NCBI RefSeq assembly: GCF_900091525.1
Contig: NZ_FMCU01000006.1
Span: 310,001-374,000, forward strand
From: Micromonospora matsumotoense
GTDB lineage: Bacteria > Actinomycetota > Actinomycetes > Mycobacteriales > Micromonosporaceae
Reading direction: 5' to 3'
Length of the DNA stretch: 64,000 bases
The notes beneath the pieces are model-generated. The model was not told the DNA's origin. It saw nothing but the letters and a program-made list of their open reading frames with translations, and ran no database searches. Within the stretch, counting starts at the first letter, position 1. Every line of letters begins with the position of its first letter. Shown piece after piece: positions 17,402-28,397 of this stretch. The position numbers and the translations under genes are program-made.

Positions 17402-18441
17402 ACATCGACCTCGCGGCGCTGCGCGCACTGGAGCGCGAGCGGGAGATCCCGTTCGACACGATCCTCGCGGCGATCGAGACCGCGTTGCTGACCGCCTACC
17501 GGCACACCGAAGGCGCCGAGTCGCACGCCCGGGTGGAGATCGACCGCAAGAACGGGGCCGCCCTGGTCTACGCCCAGGAGGTGGACGCCGACGGCAGCGT
17601 GGTGCGGGAGTGGGACGACACCCCGCACGACTTCGGCCGGATCGCGGCGATGACCGCCAAGCAGGTGATCCTCCAGCGGCTGCGGGAGGCCACCGACGAG
17701 GTGCACTTCGGCGAGTACGTCGGCCGCGACGGTGACCTGGTCACCGGCGTGGTGCAGGCGCACGAGGCGCGCAGCGAGAAGGGCATCGTCAGCGTCGACC
17801 TCGGCAAGCTGGAGGGCGTGCTCCCGCAGTCCGAGCAGGTGCCCGGCGAGCGGTACACCCACGGCGAGCGGATCCGCTGCGTGGTGGTGCACGTGACCAA
17901 GGGGATGCGCGGTCCGCAGATCACCCTGTCCCGGTCCCACCCGGCACTGGTCAAGAAGCTCTTCGCGCTGGAGGTGCCGGAGATCGCCGACGGCACGGTG
18001 GAGATCGGGGCGATCGCCCGTGAGGCAGGTCACCGCACCAAGATCGCCGTACGCTCCACCGTCCAGGGCGTGAACGCCAAGGGCGCCTGCATCGGCCCGA
18101 TGGGCCAGCGGGTCCGCGCCGTGATGAGCGAGCTGCACGGCGAAAAGATCGACATCATCGACTGGTCGGACGACCCGGCCGCCTTCGTCGGCAACGCGCT
18201 CTCGCCGGCCAAGGCGTTGCGGGTCGAGGTGGTCGACCTGGCGACCCGCACGGCCCGGGTGACCGTCCCGGACTTCCAGCTCTCCCTCGCCATCGGGCGG
18301 GAGGGGCAGAATGCCCGGCTTGCCGCGCGATTGACCGGTTGGCGGATCGACATCCGGTCGGATGCGGAGCAGGCGGGCACCGGCGGTCGGGGCGGTGCCG
18401 AGTCTGTCCCGGAGCCGGGCGGAGCGATCTCGGGCGGCTAG
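17398..18441 (+). CDS. nusA: Transcription termination/antitermination factor NusA
   Basis: A 347-residue NusA: N-terminal RNA-polymerase-binding domain (1-105), S1 domain (about 108-175, [15 protein letters not shown]), then two KH domains (about 200-320; [11 protein letters not shown] and [19 protein letters not shown]). Like other actinobacterial NusA it lacks the extra acidic repeats of E. coli and ends in a short Gly-rich tail. The GTG start overlaps the rimP stop. It modulates pausing, termination and transcription-translation coupling. Confidence 0.97.
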   Translation: MNIDLAALRALEREREIPFDTILAAIETALLTAYRHTEGAESHARVEIDRKNGAALVYAQEVDADGSVVREWDDTPHDFGRIAAMTAKQVILQRLREATDEVHFGEYVGRDGDLVTGVVQAHEARSEKGIVSVDLGKLEGVLPQSEQVPGERYTHGERIRCVVVHVTKGMRGPQITLSRSHPALVKKLFALEVPEIADGTVEIGAIAREAGHRTKIAVRSTVQGVNAKGACIGPMGQRVRAVMSELHGEKIDIIDWSDDPAAFVGNALSPAKALRVEVVDLATRTARVTVPDFQLSLAIGREGQNARLAARLTGWRIDIRSDAEQAGTGGRGGAESVPEPGGAISGG

Positions 18442-18444
18442 GGG

Positions 18445-18460
18445 TAGACTTCTGCCAGTG
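18445..18460 (+). promoter_or_regulatory. Internal leaderless promoter before ylxR (-10 TAGACT)
   Basis: TAGACT at 18445-18450 sits 7 nt before GTG 18458, only 3 nt after the nusA stop. It could uncouple ylxR-infB expression from rimP-nusA. Confidence 0.5.
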
Positions 18461-18790
18461 GTACGACGCGCGCATCCGGAGCGCACCTGTGTGGGTTGCC
18501 GGAAACGTGCGCCGGCCAGCGAATTGCTGCGGATCGTCGCGGTCGGTGACGAGGATGGTCACAGTCTCCGGCCTGATCCGAGCCGCAGTCTGCCGGGTCG
18601 GGGAGCGAACATGCACCCGGATCCGGCCTGCTTCGCGCTGGCGGTACGGCGTCGCGCCTTCGGGCGGGCGTTGCGACTCACCGAGGTCCCTGACCACGGT
18701 GCCGTCGCGGAGCACGTCGATGCGCCAACCACTACGTCCGGTCAACCCGATCGGGCGAGGGTCGCTAGCAAGGTAGGACGACCGACATGA
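18458..18790 (+). CDS. ylxR: YlxR family RNA-binding/nucleoid-associated protein
   Basis: A 110-residue protein with the DUF448 signature: RTCVGCRKRAPASELLRIV, a short insertion, then LPGRGANMHPDPACFALAVRRRAFGRAL. The GRGAN/x-C-x pattern and basic surface are typical. Family members bind RNA or influence RNase P and transcription. GTG 18458 is chosen from domain limits and the -10 box 7 nt upstream. It lies between nusA and infB as in most actinomycetes. Confidence 0.93.
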   Translation: MVRRAHPERTCVGCRKRAPASELLRIVAVGDEDGHSLRPDPSRSLPGRGANMHPDPACFALAVRRRAFGRALRLTEVPDHGAVAEHVDAPTTTSGQPDRARVASKVGRPT

Positions 18791-18883
18791 GCACACGATG
18801 AAGTCCCTGAAATGACCAGGCTTCAAGTGCAGGAGTGAGGTCGCTGCGGGTGCTGCCCGCACGACCTCGGAGTGAGGAGTGCA

Positions 18884-21901
<3,018 letters not shown>

Positions 21902-21918
21902 TCCGAGGCTGACAACAG

Positions 21919-21960
21919 TGCTCAAGGGGTTTACGCCGACCGGCGTAAACCCCTTGAGCA
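21919..21960 (+). terminator. 20-bp hairpin after infB
   Basis: A perfect inverted repeat, arms 21919-21938 and 21941-21960, with a 2-nt centre (AC). It begins 18 nt after the infB stop and has no T-tract. It probably ends or attenuates the rimP-infB transcript; the next gene has its own -10 box at 21978. Confidence 0.75.
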
Positions 21961-21991
21961 TGTCCGGGCCGGTTCCGTAACGTCCGGAGTG

Positions 21992-22285
21992 ATGTATACC
22001 GGAACCGCACTCTTCGACCTGCTCCTGCCGGGCGACTCCCGATCGCTCAAGGCCAAGCGTTCCTATGTACGGCCCATCGTGGCCGCGCTGCGCCGCTTCG
22101 AGGTGTCGGCCGCCGAGGTGGGTGCGCTCGACCTGCACGGTCGGGCCGAGATCGGGGTGGCCGTGGTGGCTGCCGAGGCGGCCCACGTCCGCGAGGTGCT
22201 CGACTCCTGCGAACGCCTGGTCGCCGCCCGCCCCGAACTGGACCTCCTCTCCGTCCGCCGCACCCTCCACACCCCCGAAGACTGA
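21992..22285 (+). CDS. DUF503 (YlxP-like) protein
   Basis: A 97-residue DUF503 protein: MYTGTALFDLLLPGDSRSLKAKRS at the N-terminus and a ferredoxin-like beta-alpha pattern ending RPELDLLSVRRTLH. The family is found between infB and rbfA across Gram-positives and is linked to ribosome assembly by context only. ATG 21992 follows TAACGT (21978-21983) by 8 nt, with no good Shine-Dalgarno, so leaderless translation is likely. GTG 21989 is an alternative start. Confidence 0.92.
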   Translation: MYTGTALFDLLLPGDSRSLKAKRSYVRPIVAALRRFEVSAAEVGALDLHGRAEIGVAVVAAEAAHVREVLDSCERLVAARPELDLLSVRRTLHTPED

Positions 22286-22579
22286 CCCCACCCCACCCCA
22301 CCCCCCACCCCCACCCACCGGCTCCCCCTCCCTGGTCCGCCCGCCTTCGGTGATCAAGAGGTTTGCGTCAGCTTCGATCTTCAGGTTGACGCAAACCTCT
22401 TGATCACCGAAGGCGGGACGGGTGAGTGGGGCGGGACGGGCGGGAGGGGATGGAGGCGGGGTGGGGCGGGCGGGTGGGGGTGGGGCGCGGGTAGTGTTCG
22501 AGGTGTTGGGGTGGTTGGTTCCGGTGGCGGTCTGCGCCGCCGTGCCGGCCGCGGAAGGAACGCCCTGGAGGTGGGGGAC
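22286..22579. other. Intergenic segment with C-rich and G-rich flanks around a long hairpin
   Basis: The 294 bp between DUF503 and rbfA hold no gene. They contain a C-run tract (22286-22320), a 31-bp perfect hairpin (separate entry), and a G-run tract (about 22425-22492) with many runs of three or more G that could form a G-quadruplex. Confidence 0.7.
22340..22417. repeat. 31-bp perfect inverted repeat
   Basis: Arms 22340-22370 and 22387-22417 are exact reverse complements around a 16-nt loop (22371-22386). The core of each arm is GTGATCAAGAGGTTTGCGTC or its complement, which is AT-richer than the surroundings. It could be a terminator for DUF503, an RNA processing site, or a dispersed palindromic element. 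Confidence 0.85.
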
Positions 22580-23059
22580 ATGACTGATCCGGCCAAGGTT
22601 CGCCGGCACGCGGAGCGGATCCGCGAACTGGTCGCTTCGGTGGTGCGGAGCCAGATCAAGGACCCCCGGCTCGGGATGATCACCATCACCGACGCCCGGA
22701 TCACCGCCGACCTGCGTGAGGCCACCGTCTTCTACACCGTGCTCGGTGACGCGACGGCCCAGGCCAGCACCGCCGCCGCGCTGGAGAGCGCGAAGGGGAT
22801 GCTGCGCAGCACCGTCGGGAAGGCGCTGGGGCTGCGCCACTCGCCCTCGCTGACCTTCGTCCTCGACGACGTGCAGGACCAGGTCAAGCAGATCGACGAC
22901 CTACTCGCCCAGGCCCGGCACGCCGACGCCGAGGTGCAGCGGTTGGCCGCCCAGGCGAAGTACGCGGGTGACGCCCAGCCGTACCGGGTCGACGACGAGG
23001 ACGACGACGTGGACGACGAAGCCACCGAGACCGACACCTCGTCGACGGACCGGCGGTGA
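22580..23059 (+). CDS. rbfA: Ribosome-binding factor A
   Basis: A 159-residue 30S maturation factor with the KH-type fold: DPAKVRRHAERIRELVASVVRSQIKDPRLGMITITDARI, then FYTVLGD and a C-terminal LRHSPSLTFVLDDVQDQVKQIDDLL. A 40-residue acidic tail (DDEDDDVDDEATETD) follows, paralleling the acidic tail of RimP. The ATG follows a good Shine-Dalgarno (ggaggtg). Its stop overlaps the start of the DHH gene (GTGA). Confidence 0.95.
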   Translation: MTDPAKVRRHAERIRELVASVVRSQIKDPRLGMITITDARITADLREATVFYTVLGDATAQASTAAALESAKGMLRSTVGKALGLRHSPSLTFVLDDVQDQVKQIDDLLAQARHADAEVQRLAAQAKYAGDAQPYRVDDEDDDVDDEATETDTSSTDRR

Positions 23060-24156
23060 CGGCCGCCCCGGACACGGCCGGTGGGCTCCTCGCCGGGTCA
23101 CCGTCGACCGGCCCCGGCGAGGACGACTGGGCTGCCGCCGTCGCGGCGGTACGTGGCCTGCCAGCCGACGCCCGGGTGCTGTTGATCTGTCACGTCAACC
23201 CGGACGGCGACGCCCTGGGCAGCATGCTCGGCTTCGGAATCGGCCTGCGGCGACTCGGCGTACGCCGGTTGCAGGCCACCTTCCCGGGGCCGCCCGAGGT
23301 GCCGGAGCCGTTCCGTTGGCTGCCCGGGATCGACCTGTTGGTGCCGGCGTCCGAGGCGTACCCGGAGCCGGATCTGGTGGTCTGCTTCGACGCCGCGAGT
23401 GAGTCGCGGCTCGGTGACCTGGTCGACCGGCTCGACACCGCCGGCACGTCGGTGGTCCTCGACCACCACGCTTCGAACACCGGCTTCGGCGCGGTGCATC
23501 TGGTGGACCCGACAGCGGCGGCCACCTCGGTCGTGGCCGAGCAGTTGCTCGCCCGGCTCGACGTGCCGTTGGACGCGGAGATCGCGGCGGGCCTCTATGT
23601 GGCGCTGACCACCGACACCGGCTCGTTCCGGTTCGCGGCGACCACGCCCGAGGTGCACCGGCTCGCCGCCCGGTTGCTCGCCACCGGCCTGCGCCCCGGC
23701 GACATCTCCCGCGAGGTGTTCGACACCCGGCCGTTCGGCGCGGTCCGGCTCTTCGGTGAGGTGCTGGGCCGGTCCCGGCTCGAACCGGAGGCCGCCGCCG
23801 GTCACGGCCTGGTCTGGACCCACGCCACTCTCGACGACCTCGCCCGGCACGACCAGCGGCCGTACGTGTTGGAGTCGCTCATCGACTCGGTGCGCTGCAC
23901 CGCCGAGGCGGACGTCGCGTGCGTGCTCAAGCAGCTCGGGCCGGACGAGTGGGCGGTGTCGATGCGCAGCAAGGGCGCGGTCGACGTCAGCGCGGTGGCG
24001 GTGGCGCTGGGTGGCGGGGGTCACCTGTTCGCCGCCGGCTTCACCGGGCGGGGCGACGTCGACCAGGTCATCGCCCAGATCAGGGCGGAGTTGGCCGGTG
24101 CGTTGACCGTCGGCCACACCGACGCCGACGGGTGTCGGTCTTCCCGCACAGGGTGA
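23056..24156 (+). CDS. DHH/DHHA1 phosphoesterase (NrnA-like)
   Basis: A 366-residue phosphoesterase. DHH motifs are present: HVNPDGDALGS, VCFDAAS, DHHASN and TDTGSFRF, and the C-terminal DHHA1 domain ends with GGGGHLFAAGF. Relatives degrade nano-RNA, pAp or cyclic dinucleotide products. The gene overlaps rbfA by 4 bp (GTGA) and is part of the conserved rbfA-nrnA-truB neighbourhood. Which of these substrates is used cannot be read from sequence. Confidence 0.93.
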   Translation: MTAAPDTAGGLLAGSPSTGPGEDDWAAAVAAVRGLPADARVLLICHVNPDGDALGSMLGFGIGLRRLGVRRLQATFPGPPEVPEPFRWLPGIDLLVPASEAYPEPDLVVCFDAASESRLGDLVDRLDTAGTSVVLDHHASNTGFGAVHLVDPTAAATSVVAEQLLARLDVPLDAEIAAGLYVALTTDTGSFRFAATTPEVHRLAARLLATGLRPGDISREVFDTRPFGAVRLFGEVLGRSRLEPEAAAGHGLVWTHATLDDLARHDQRPYVLESLIDSVRCTAEADVACVLKQLGPDEWAVSMRSKGAVDVSAVAVALGGGGHLFAAGFTGRGDVDQVIAQIRAELAGALTVGHTDADGCRSSRTG

Positions 24157-24175
24157 GCCCGGGGAGAATTGGACG

Positions 24176-24583
24176 ATGGAGCAGCCGCACGAGATCACCA
24201 TGAACGTCTCCCGGACCTGGGACCGGCCGGTGGTCACCGTGCCGGTACTGGCCTGCCTCTCCCTGGTCGGTGGGCAGTTCCCGTCGTTCTCCGCCCAGGC
24301 CAACCTCTGGACGCTGGGCACCGGCGGCGCGCTGATCTGGCTCGGCCTCGGCAATCGGGTGCAGCGTCGGCCGGCACCGCGCCGGTTGGGCGGGGGCACC
24401 GTCTGGTGGCTGCTCCCGGCGGCGCTGTTCGGGGTGCTCGAAGGCACCACCTTCGTCATGGCGGTCGGGGACGAGTTCCCCACCTTCTCCCGCCTGGCCG
24501 ATCCGCTGCTGGAGGACGGCCTGGTCCGCTCGGCGGTCTGGTTCGCCTGGCTGGCCGCCTTCTGGGGGCTGGTGCGGCGGTGA
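24176..24583 (+). CDS. Small membrane protein of unknown function
   Basis: A 135-residue protein with about four hydrophobic segments (TVPVLACLSLVGGQFPSF, LWTLGTGGALIWLGL, WWLLPAALFGVLEGTTFV, AVWFAWLAAFWGL). No enzymatic motif is visible. The ATG has a GGGGAG ribosome site. Its stop overlaps the next start (TGATG), so the two small membrane proteins are made together. Confidence 0.7.
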   Translation: MEQPHEITMNVSRTWDRPVVTVPVLACLSLVGGQFPSFSAQANLWTLGTGGALIWLGLGNRVQRRPAPRRLGGGTVWWLLPAALFGVLEGTTFVMAVGDEFPTFSRLADPLLEDGLVRSAVWFAWLAAFWGLVRR

Positions 24584-24792
24584 TGCGTACCCTCGCCATC
24601 AGTGGCTTCCTCGCCTCACTGGTGCTCTTCGCGGCGGTCGAGTGGGCTGCCCGCCGGGAGGGTTCCCGGATTCCGTCCCTGGGGGACGTCTGCGCCTATG
24701 TGATGCGGTACGAGGTGGGTCCGGTGCCGGTCGGCCGGATCGGGCTGTTCGGTTTCTGGTGGTGGCTGGGCTGGCACTTCCTGGCCCGCTGA
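24583..24792 (+). CDS. Small membrane protein (DUF6186-like)
   Basis: A 69-residue protein with an N-terminal helix (ISGFLASLVLFAAVEWAARR), a polar centre (IPSLGDVCAYVMR) and a C-terminal helix rich in Trp (GLFGFWWWLGWHFLAR). This layout resembles the actinobacterial DUF6186 family. ATG 24583 overlaps the previous stop; GTG 24580 is an alternative. Function unknown. Confidence 0.68.
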   Translation: MRTLAISGFLASLVLFAAVEWAARREGSRIPSLGDVCAYVMRYEVGPVPVGRIGLFGFWWWLGWHFLAR

Positions 24793-25074
24793 GCACCACC
24801 GTCCCTCCGGCGCCGGCCGATCTGCCCCGCTGACCACGATCCGGCCGTCGTACGACACCGCGCTGCCTGCCCATCACCGGCTGCGCTGCCTTCCGGGCGC
24901 CGCATCGGTCGCGCTTGCCTGCCCCGGACCGGCCGCGCTGCCTGCTCGGGCACCGCCTCCCCACTGCTCCCGTGCGCCGAGCGCCCTGCCGGCGCGTCGT
25001 TGCGCCCGCTTCCGGGTGCCCCGGGATCGACGGCCGTGCCGTCCAGATGACGGGAAGAGTGGGCACCATGTGGA

Positions 25075-25090
25075 AAGTAAACGTTAACTT
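25075..25090. promoter_or_regulatory. Operator-like near-palindrome AAGTAAACGTTAACTT
   Basis: A 16-bp near-palindrome centred on AACGTT, with one mismatched pair, in an otherwise GC-rich region. AACGTT centres are common in LacI-family operators of actinomycetes. No LacI gene is nearby. Confidence 0.35.
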
Positions 25091-25292
25091 GGGAAGGGCC
25101 GACGTCGCGTCGCGACGCAGGTCGTGGGCGGTGGTGCCACACCCGGTGCCGCCTCCCTCCAGGGTCTGACCGACCCGGGCTCACGCTGCCAGGCGAGCCG
25201 CTCCGGTGATCCCGGGCCGCCTTCCCGGCGCTCAGCAGGACCGCCCGTAGGGCCACCTGTTCCGGTGGTCCGCACCCTGGAAGGACACCGCC

Positions 25293-25382
25293 ATGGCGAC
25301 CAAGACCAAGACCGAGACCACCGACGAGGCCCGCGAGCAGATGCGCCGCGCGCTGCAGACCTCGATGGACACCCGCCAGTGA
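25293..25382 (+). CDS. Candidate 29-residue small protein
   Basis: ATG at 25293, TGA at 25380-25382, preceded by a strong Shine-Dalgarno (ggaagga) about 8 nt upstream. The peptide starts MATKTKTETTDEAREQMRR and ends LQTSMDTRQ. It is hydrophilic and could form one amphipathic helix. Codon third positions are GC-rich like real genes of this genome. No family is recognised, and independent conservation would be needed to be sure. Confidence 0.5.
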   Translation: MATKTKTETTDEAREQMRRALQTSMDTRQ

Positions 25383-25443
25383 CGCTGCCCCACCGGCGAT
25401 GACCCCACCGCCCGGCTGACCCCGCGCCCTGTTCGGGCTCGGC

Positions 25444-25560
25444 GGTCGCACACCGCCGAGGTTCGCCGGGTGGGGTCCGCCCGGTCGCACACCGTCGGGG
25501 TCCGCTGGGTGGGGTCCTCCCGGTCGCACGCCTTGTCGGGGTCCGCCGGGCGGGTTCACC
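25444..25560. repeat. 39-bp tandem repeat, three copies
   Basis: Units begin GGTCGCAC at 25444, 25483 and 25522 and share the core GGGGTCCGCYGGGYGGG with several substitutions. The length is a multiple of three, so frames stay open through it, but no supported gene covers it. Confidence 0.8.
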
Positions 25561-25640
25561 TGACAGGGCTCCGACAGGGCGCCTTCGGGGTCCGCAGCGT
25601 CGGCTCCGCCAGCCATCGCCCTGGTAAGTGTTGCCGGGGA

Positions 25641-25681
25641 TTGCGTTCCTTACCGAGGGCGTGTCAGGATCGGCGGCGATG
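25641..25681 (+). promoter_or_regulatory. Promoter of the MATE gene
   Basis: TTGCGT (25641-25646), 18-nt spacer, CAGGAT (25665-25670), then 8 nt to ATG 25679. The short distance suggests a leaderless transcript. Confidence 0.5.
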
Positions 25682-27004
25682 AGCCAGCCCAGTCCTACTG
25701 CCACCGCGCTCGCCTCACCGCGTCGGATCGCCACGCTCGCCCTGCCCGCCCTGGTGGTGCTCGCGGCCGAACCGCTCTACGTGCTGGTCGACACCGCCGT
25801 GGTGGGGCACCTGGGCCGGGTTCCGCTGGCCGCGCTCGCCGTCGGCGGCACGGTGCTGACGCTCACCGCCTGGCTCGGCACCGTGCTGGCGTACGGCATC
25901 ACCGGGCGGGTGGCCCGGCGGTTCGGTTCCGGCGACCGGGCCGCGGCGTTGGACGAGGGTGTCCAGGCGTCGTGGCTGGCACTCGGGGTGGGCGTGCTGG
26001 TGGCCGTCGGCATGCAGCTCGGCGGAGACGCGCTGGCGCGTACCCTCGCCGGGGGTGGTGGCGAGGTGGCCGACGCGGCCGGGCAGTGGCTGCGGATCGC
26101 GGCCCTCGGTGCGCCCGGTCTGCTGCTGGCCGCCGCCGGCAACGGCTGGCTGCGCGGCATCCAGGACATCCGTCGTCCGCTGCTGTTCGTGCTCGGGCCG
26201 AACCTGCTCTCCGCGCTGCTCTGCCCGCTGCTGGTCTACCCCGCCGGGCTGGGCCTGCCCGGTTCGGCGGTGGCCAACGTGATCGCCCAGACCATCTCGG
26301 GCGGTCTGTTCGTCGGGGCGCTGCTGCGGGAGCGGGCGAGCCTGCGGCCCCGCCCGGTGCTGATCCGCCAGCAGATGGTGCTCAGCCGGGACCTGCTCAT
26401 CCGGGGGGTCGCCTTCCAGGCCAGCTTCCTGTCCGCCACCGCGGTCGCCGCCCGGTTCGGCGCCGCCGCCGTGGGCGCCCACCAGATCGCCCTGCAACTG
26501 TGGTTCTTCACCGCGCTGCTGCTCGACGCGTTGGCGATCGCCGCGCAGGCGTTGATCGGTGCCGCGCTGGGCGCGGGCGACGCCGCCGGGGCACGTGCCC
26601 TGGCCCGCCGGTTCGCGCTGCTCGGCGGGGTGTGCGGGGTGGGCTTCGCGCTGCTCATCGCCGCCGGGGCGGGGATCGTGCCGTCGTTGTTCAGCGCCGA
26701 CTCCCAGGTGCAGGGCCAGGCGATGGTGGCCTGGCCCTGGTTCGTGGCGATGCAGCCGTTCGCCGGGGTGGTGTTCGCCCTCGACGGCGTGCTGATCGGT
26801 GCCGGCGACGTCCGCTACCTGCGCGACCTGACCGTCGTCGCCGCGCTCGGCGGGTTCCTGCCGTCGATCTGGTTCTCCTACGCCTTCGACCTGGGCCTGG
26901 GCGGCATCTGGGCCGGTCTCACCCTGTTCGTGCTGATCCGGCTGGTCGGGGTGCTGCTGCGGCTGCGGTCCGGCAGGTGGGCGGTGGTCGGCGCGGTGCG
27001 CTGA
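25679..27004 (+). CDS. MATE-family efflux transporter (DinF-like)
   Basis: A 441-residue membrane protein with about 12 predicted helices in two homologous halves. The N-terminus (RIATLALPALVVLAAEPLYVLVDTAVVGHLG) is the MATE signature, and a matching second half begins near 'LLIRGVAFQASFLSATAVAARFGAAAVGAHQIALQLW'. It belongs to the DinF branch that neighbours truB and rbfA in many actinomycetes. It would export cationic compounds using Na+ or H+. ATG 25679 is preferred to an upstream in-frame GTG-like start for lack of family similarity there. Confidence 0.93.
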   Translation: MSQPSPTATALASPRRIATLALPALVVLAAEPLYVLVDTAVVGHLGRVPLAALAVGGTVLTLTAWLGTVLAYGITGRVARRFGSGDRAAALDEGVQASWLALGVGVLVAVGMQLGGDALARTLAGGGGEVADAAGQWLRIAALGAPGLLLAAAGNGWLRGIQDIRRPLLFVLGPNLLSALLCPLLVYPAGLGLPGSAVANVIAQTISGGLFVGALLRERASLRPRPVLIRQQMVLSRDLLIRGVAFQASFLSATAVAARFGAAAVGAHQIALQLWFFTALLLDALAIAAQALIGAALGAGDAAGARALARRFALLGGVCGVGFALLIAAGAGIVPSLFSADSQVQGQAMVAWPWFVAMQPFAGVVFALDGVLIGAGDVRYLRDLTVVAALGGFLPSIWFSYAFDLGLGGIWAGLTLFVLIRLVGVLLRLRSGRWAVVGAVR

Positions 27005-27067
27005 CCAGCCACCGCCGGCGTCACCGGCGAGGCGACGGTTCCCGGCCGGGGCGACCACGACGGTCGT

Positions 27068-28264
27068 TCAGCACTCCTCGCCGTCGCCGGCCCGCCAGCT
27101 CTCGTCATAGACGTCGCTGGTCGGGGTCGGGACCGGGGCGGTCCGGCGGCGTAGCGGTTCGGCCTCGGCCAGCGCCAGGAAGCCCTGCTCCATCGCCGGG
27201 CAACTGGCGTTCTGGAGGGTGACCCTGGCCGAGCTGAGCCAGAGCCCGCGCCCGCCGGGGTCGACGTCGTCCGGGTACGGCAACAGCCACACCGCCTCGT
27301 CGCGCAGGGTGACCAGCTCCGCGCCCGGCGGGTACGCCTGGGGACGCCACAGGTCGAACGGGTAGACCCAGACGAACCGGGTGGTGATCTCCAACGCCCG
27401 CACACCGCCCTCGGCGGTGGTGGACCGGTAGGTCATGGTGCCCCGGGCGCGCACCTCCTCGTCGGGGTCCAGTCCCGGTTCAGCCTTGTCGGCGACCCGG
27501 CTGGCGAAGCCGAGATTGGCGCCGGCGGCCAGGTCCCGACGGACGGAGTCCCGGGACTGCGGGGCGAGCATGGCGAGGAACCCGTCGGGATCGCCATCCA
27601 GCATCCGGGACTGCAACCGCCCCTCGACCAGGGCCCGGCGGACCTTCGCCAGCCCGTCGGCGACCTGCTTCGCGGTGAACGGTCCGGTGGCGCGGGCGGC
27701 GGGCGGCACGACGGCCGCCGCCCCCTCGGCGTACGCCTCGGCCGGGGTGGCGACGAAGGGGCCGAGGCTGTTGCCACTGTCGTCGGTCGGCCGGGGAGCG
27801 GGTGGCGACGTGGCACCCCGCTGCGGGAGCAGCGGCGCGCCGTCGTGGACCCGCTGGACGAGACCGAACCCGCCCAGGGCGAGCCCACCGACCAGCACCA
27901 GCACCAGCAGTGCGCCCACCGCACCGAGCAGCGTGCCGCCGTGCCGGCCCCAGCGCAGCCGGAGCCGTTCCGAGCGGGTCAGTTCGTGCTCCACCTCGGG
28001 TTCCCGCATCCAGGACGGGATACGGACCGGTTCGTCCGCCGTGGCGACCGCGTACCGGTCCAGGGGTGACTCCGCGGCCTCGGGCGACGGCGGGCCGACG
28101 GCCGATGACGGGTCTGCGGCGGGAGGCGGGCCTGCGGCCGGCGGGGGGTCGGTGGCCGGCGGCGGGTCGGCGGGCGGGGGTGGACCGGTGGGCTGGGGTG
28201 GACCGGTGGGCGACGGCGCGTCGGCGGCCGGGGGCGGATCGGCCGGGATCGGGCTGTGGGTCAC
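27068..28264 (-). CDS. Proline-rich single-pass membrane protein of unknown function
   Basis: A 398-residue protein. Residues 1-75 are Pro/Ala repeats of the PPPADPP type; a motif RIPSWMREPE (81-90) precedes one transmembrane helix (about 110-135), and a roughly 260-residue domain follows outside. The outer part includes FVWVYPFDLWRPQAYPPGAELVTLRDEAVW and ends in EEC. No family recognised. GTG 28264 has an AGGGA ribosome site. The WMR-x-PE motif is shared with the small membrane protein encoded just upstream, which suggests a common partner. Confidence 0.75.
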   Translation of the reverse strand: MTHSPIPADPPPAADAPSPTGPPQPTGPPPPADPPPATDPPPAAGPPPAADPSSAVGPPSPEAAESPLDRYAVATADEPVRIPSWMREPEVEHELTRSERLRLRWGRHGGTLLGAVGALLVLVLVGGLALGGFGLVQRVHDGAPLLPQRGATSPPAPRPTDDSGNSLGPFVATPAEAYAEGAAAVVPPAARATGPFTAKQVADGLAKVRRALVEGRLQSRMLDGDPDGFLAMLAPQSRDSVRRDLAAGANLGFASRVADKAEPGLDPDEEVRARGTMTYRSTTAEGGVRALEITTRFVWVYPFDLWRPQAYPPGAELVTLRDEAVWLLPYPDDVDPGGRGLWLSSARVTLQNASCPAMEQGFLALAEAEPLRRRTAPVPTPTSDVYDESWRAGDGEEC

Positions 28265-28397
28265 GCGTGTCCCTGAGTCGAAATGGGGAAGGGCGCATGA
28301 TCCTCGCATCCGACCGGGCGCGGCGCTGCCCTGTTCCGGGCGGCGGGGGCGCCCGCTCCCGGGCGCGATCAGTCGCGCGGCGGAGCCGGGCGCGGGC

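Larger units (their letters stand above)
24793..25678. other. Gene-poor 886-bp interval
   Basis: No long credible gene on either strand; long open frames here are GC-driven and lack family features or ribosome sites. It holds imperfect GCGCTGCCTGC-type repeats (about 24861-24955), an AT-rich near-palindrome (25075-25090), a 29-codon ORF with a strong ribosome site (25293-25382), three copies of a 39-bp tandem repeat (25444-25560) and the promoter of the MATE gene. Confidence 0.65.

Noticed and set aside
22340..22417. Insertion-sequence end or attachment site
   Set aside because: No transposase or integrase nearby and no flanking target duplication seen; kept only as an inverted repeat of unknown role.
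25444..25560. CRISPR-like array
   Set aside because: Repeats are contiguous and diverged with no unique spacers; no cas genes.
24696..25616. Minus-strand frame of 306 codons with 13-residue GVRPGGPHP repeats
   Set aside because: The repeat comes from the 39-bp tandem DNA repeat. No ribosome site is evident, the frame overlaps the small membrane protein gene, and codon use is not gene-like.
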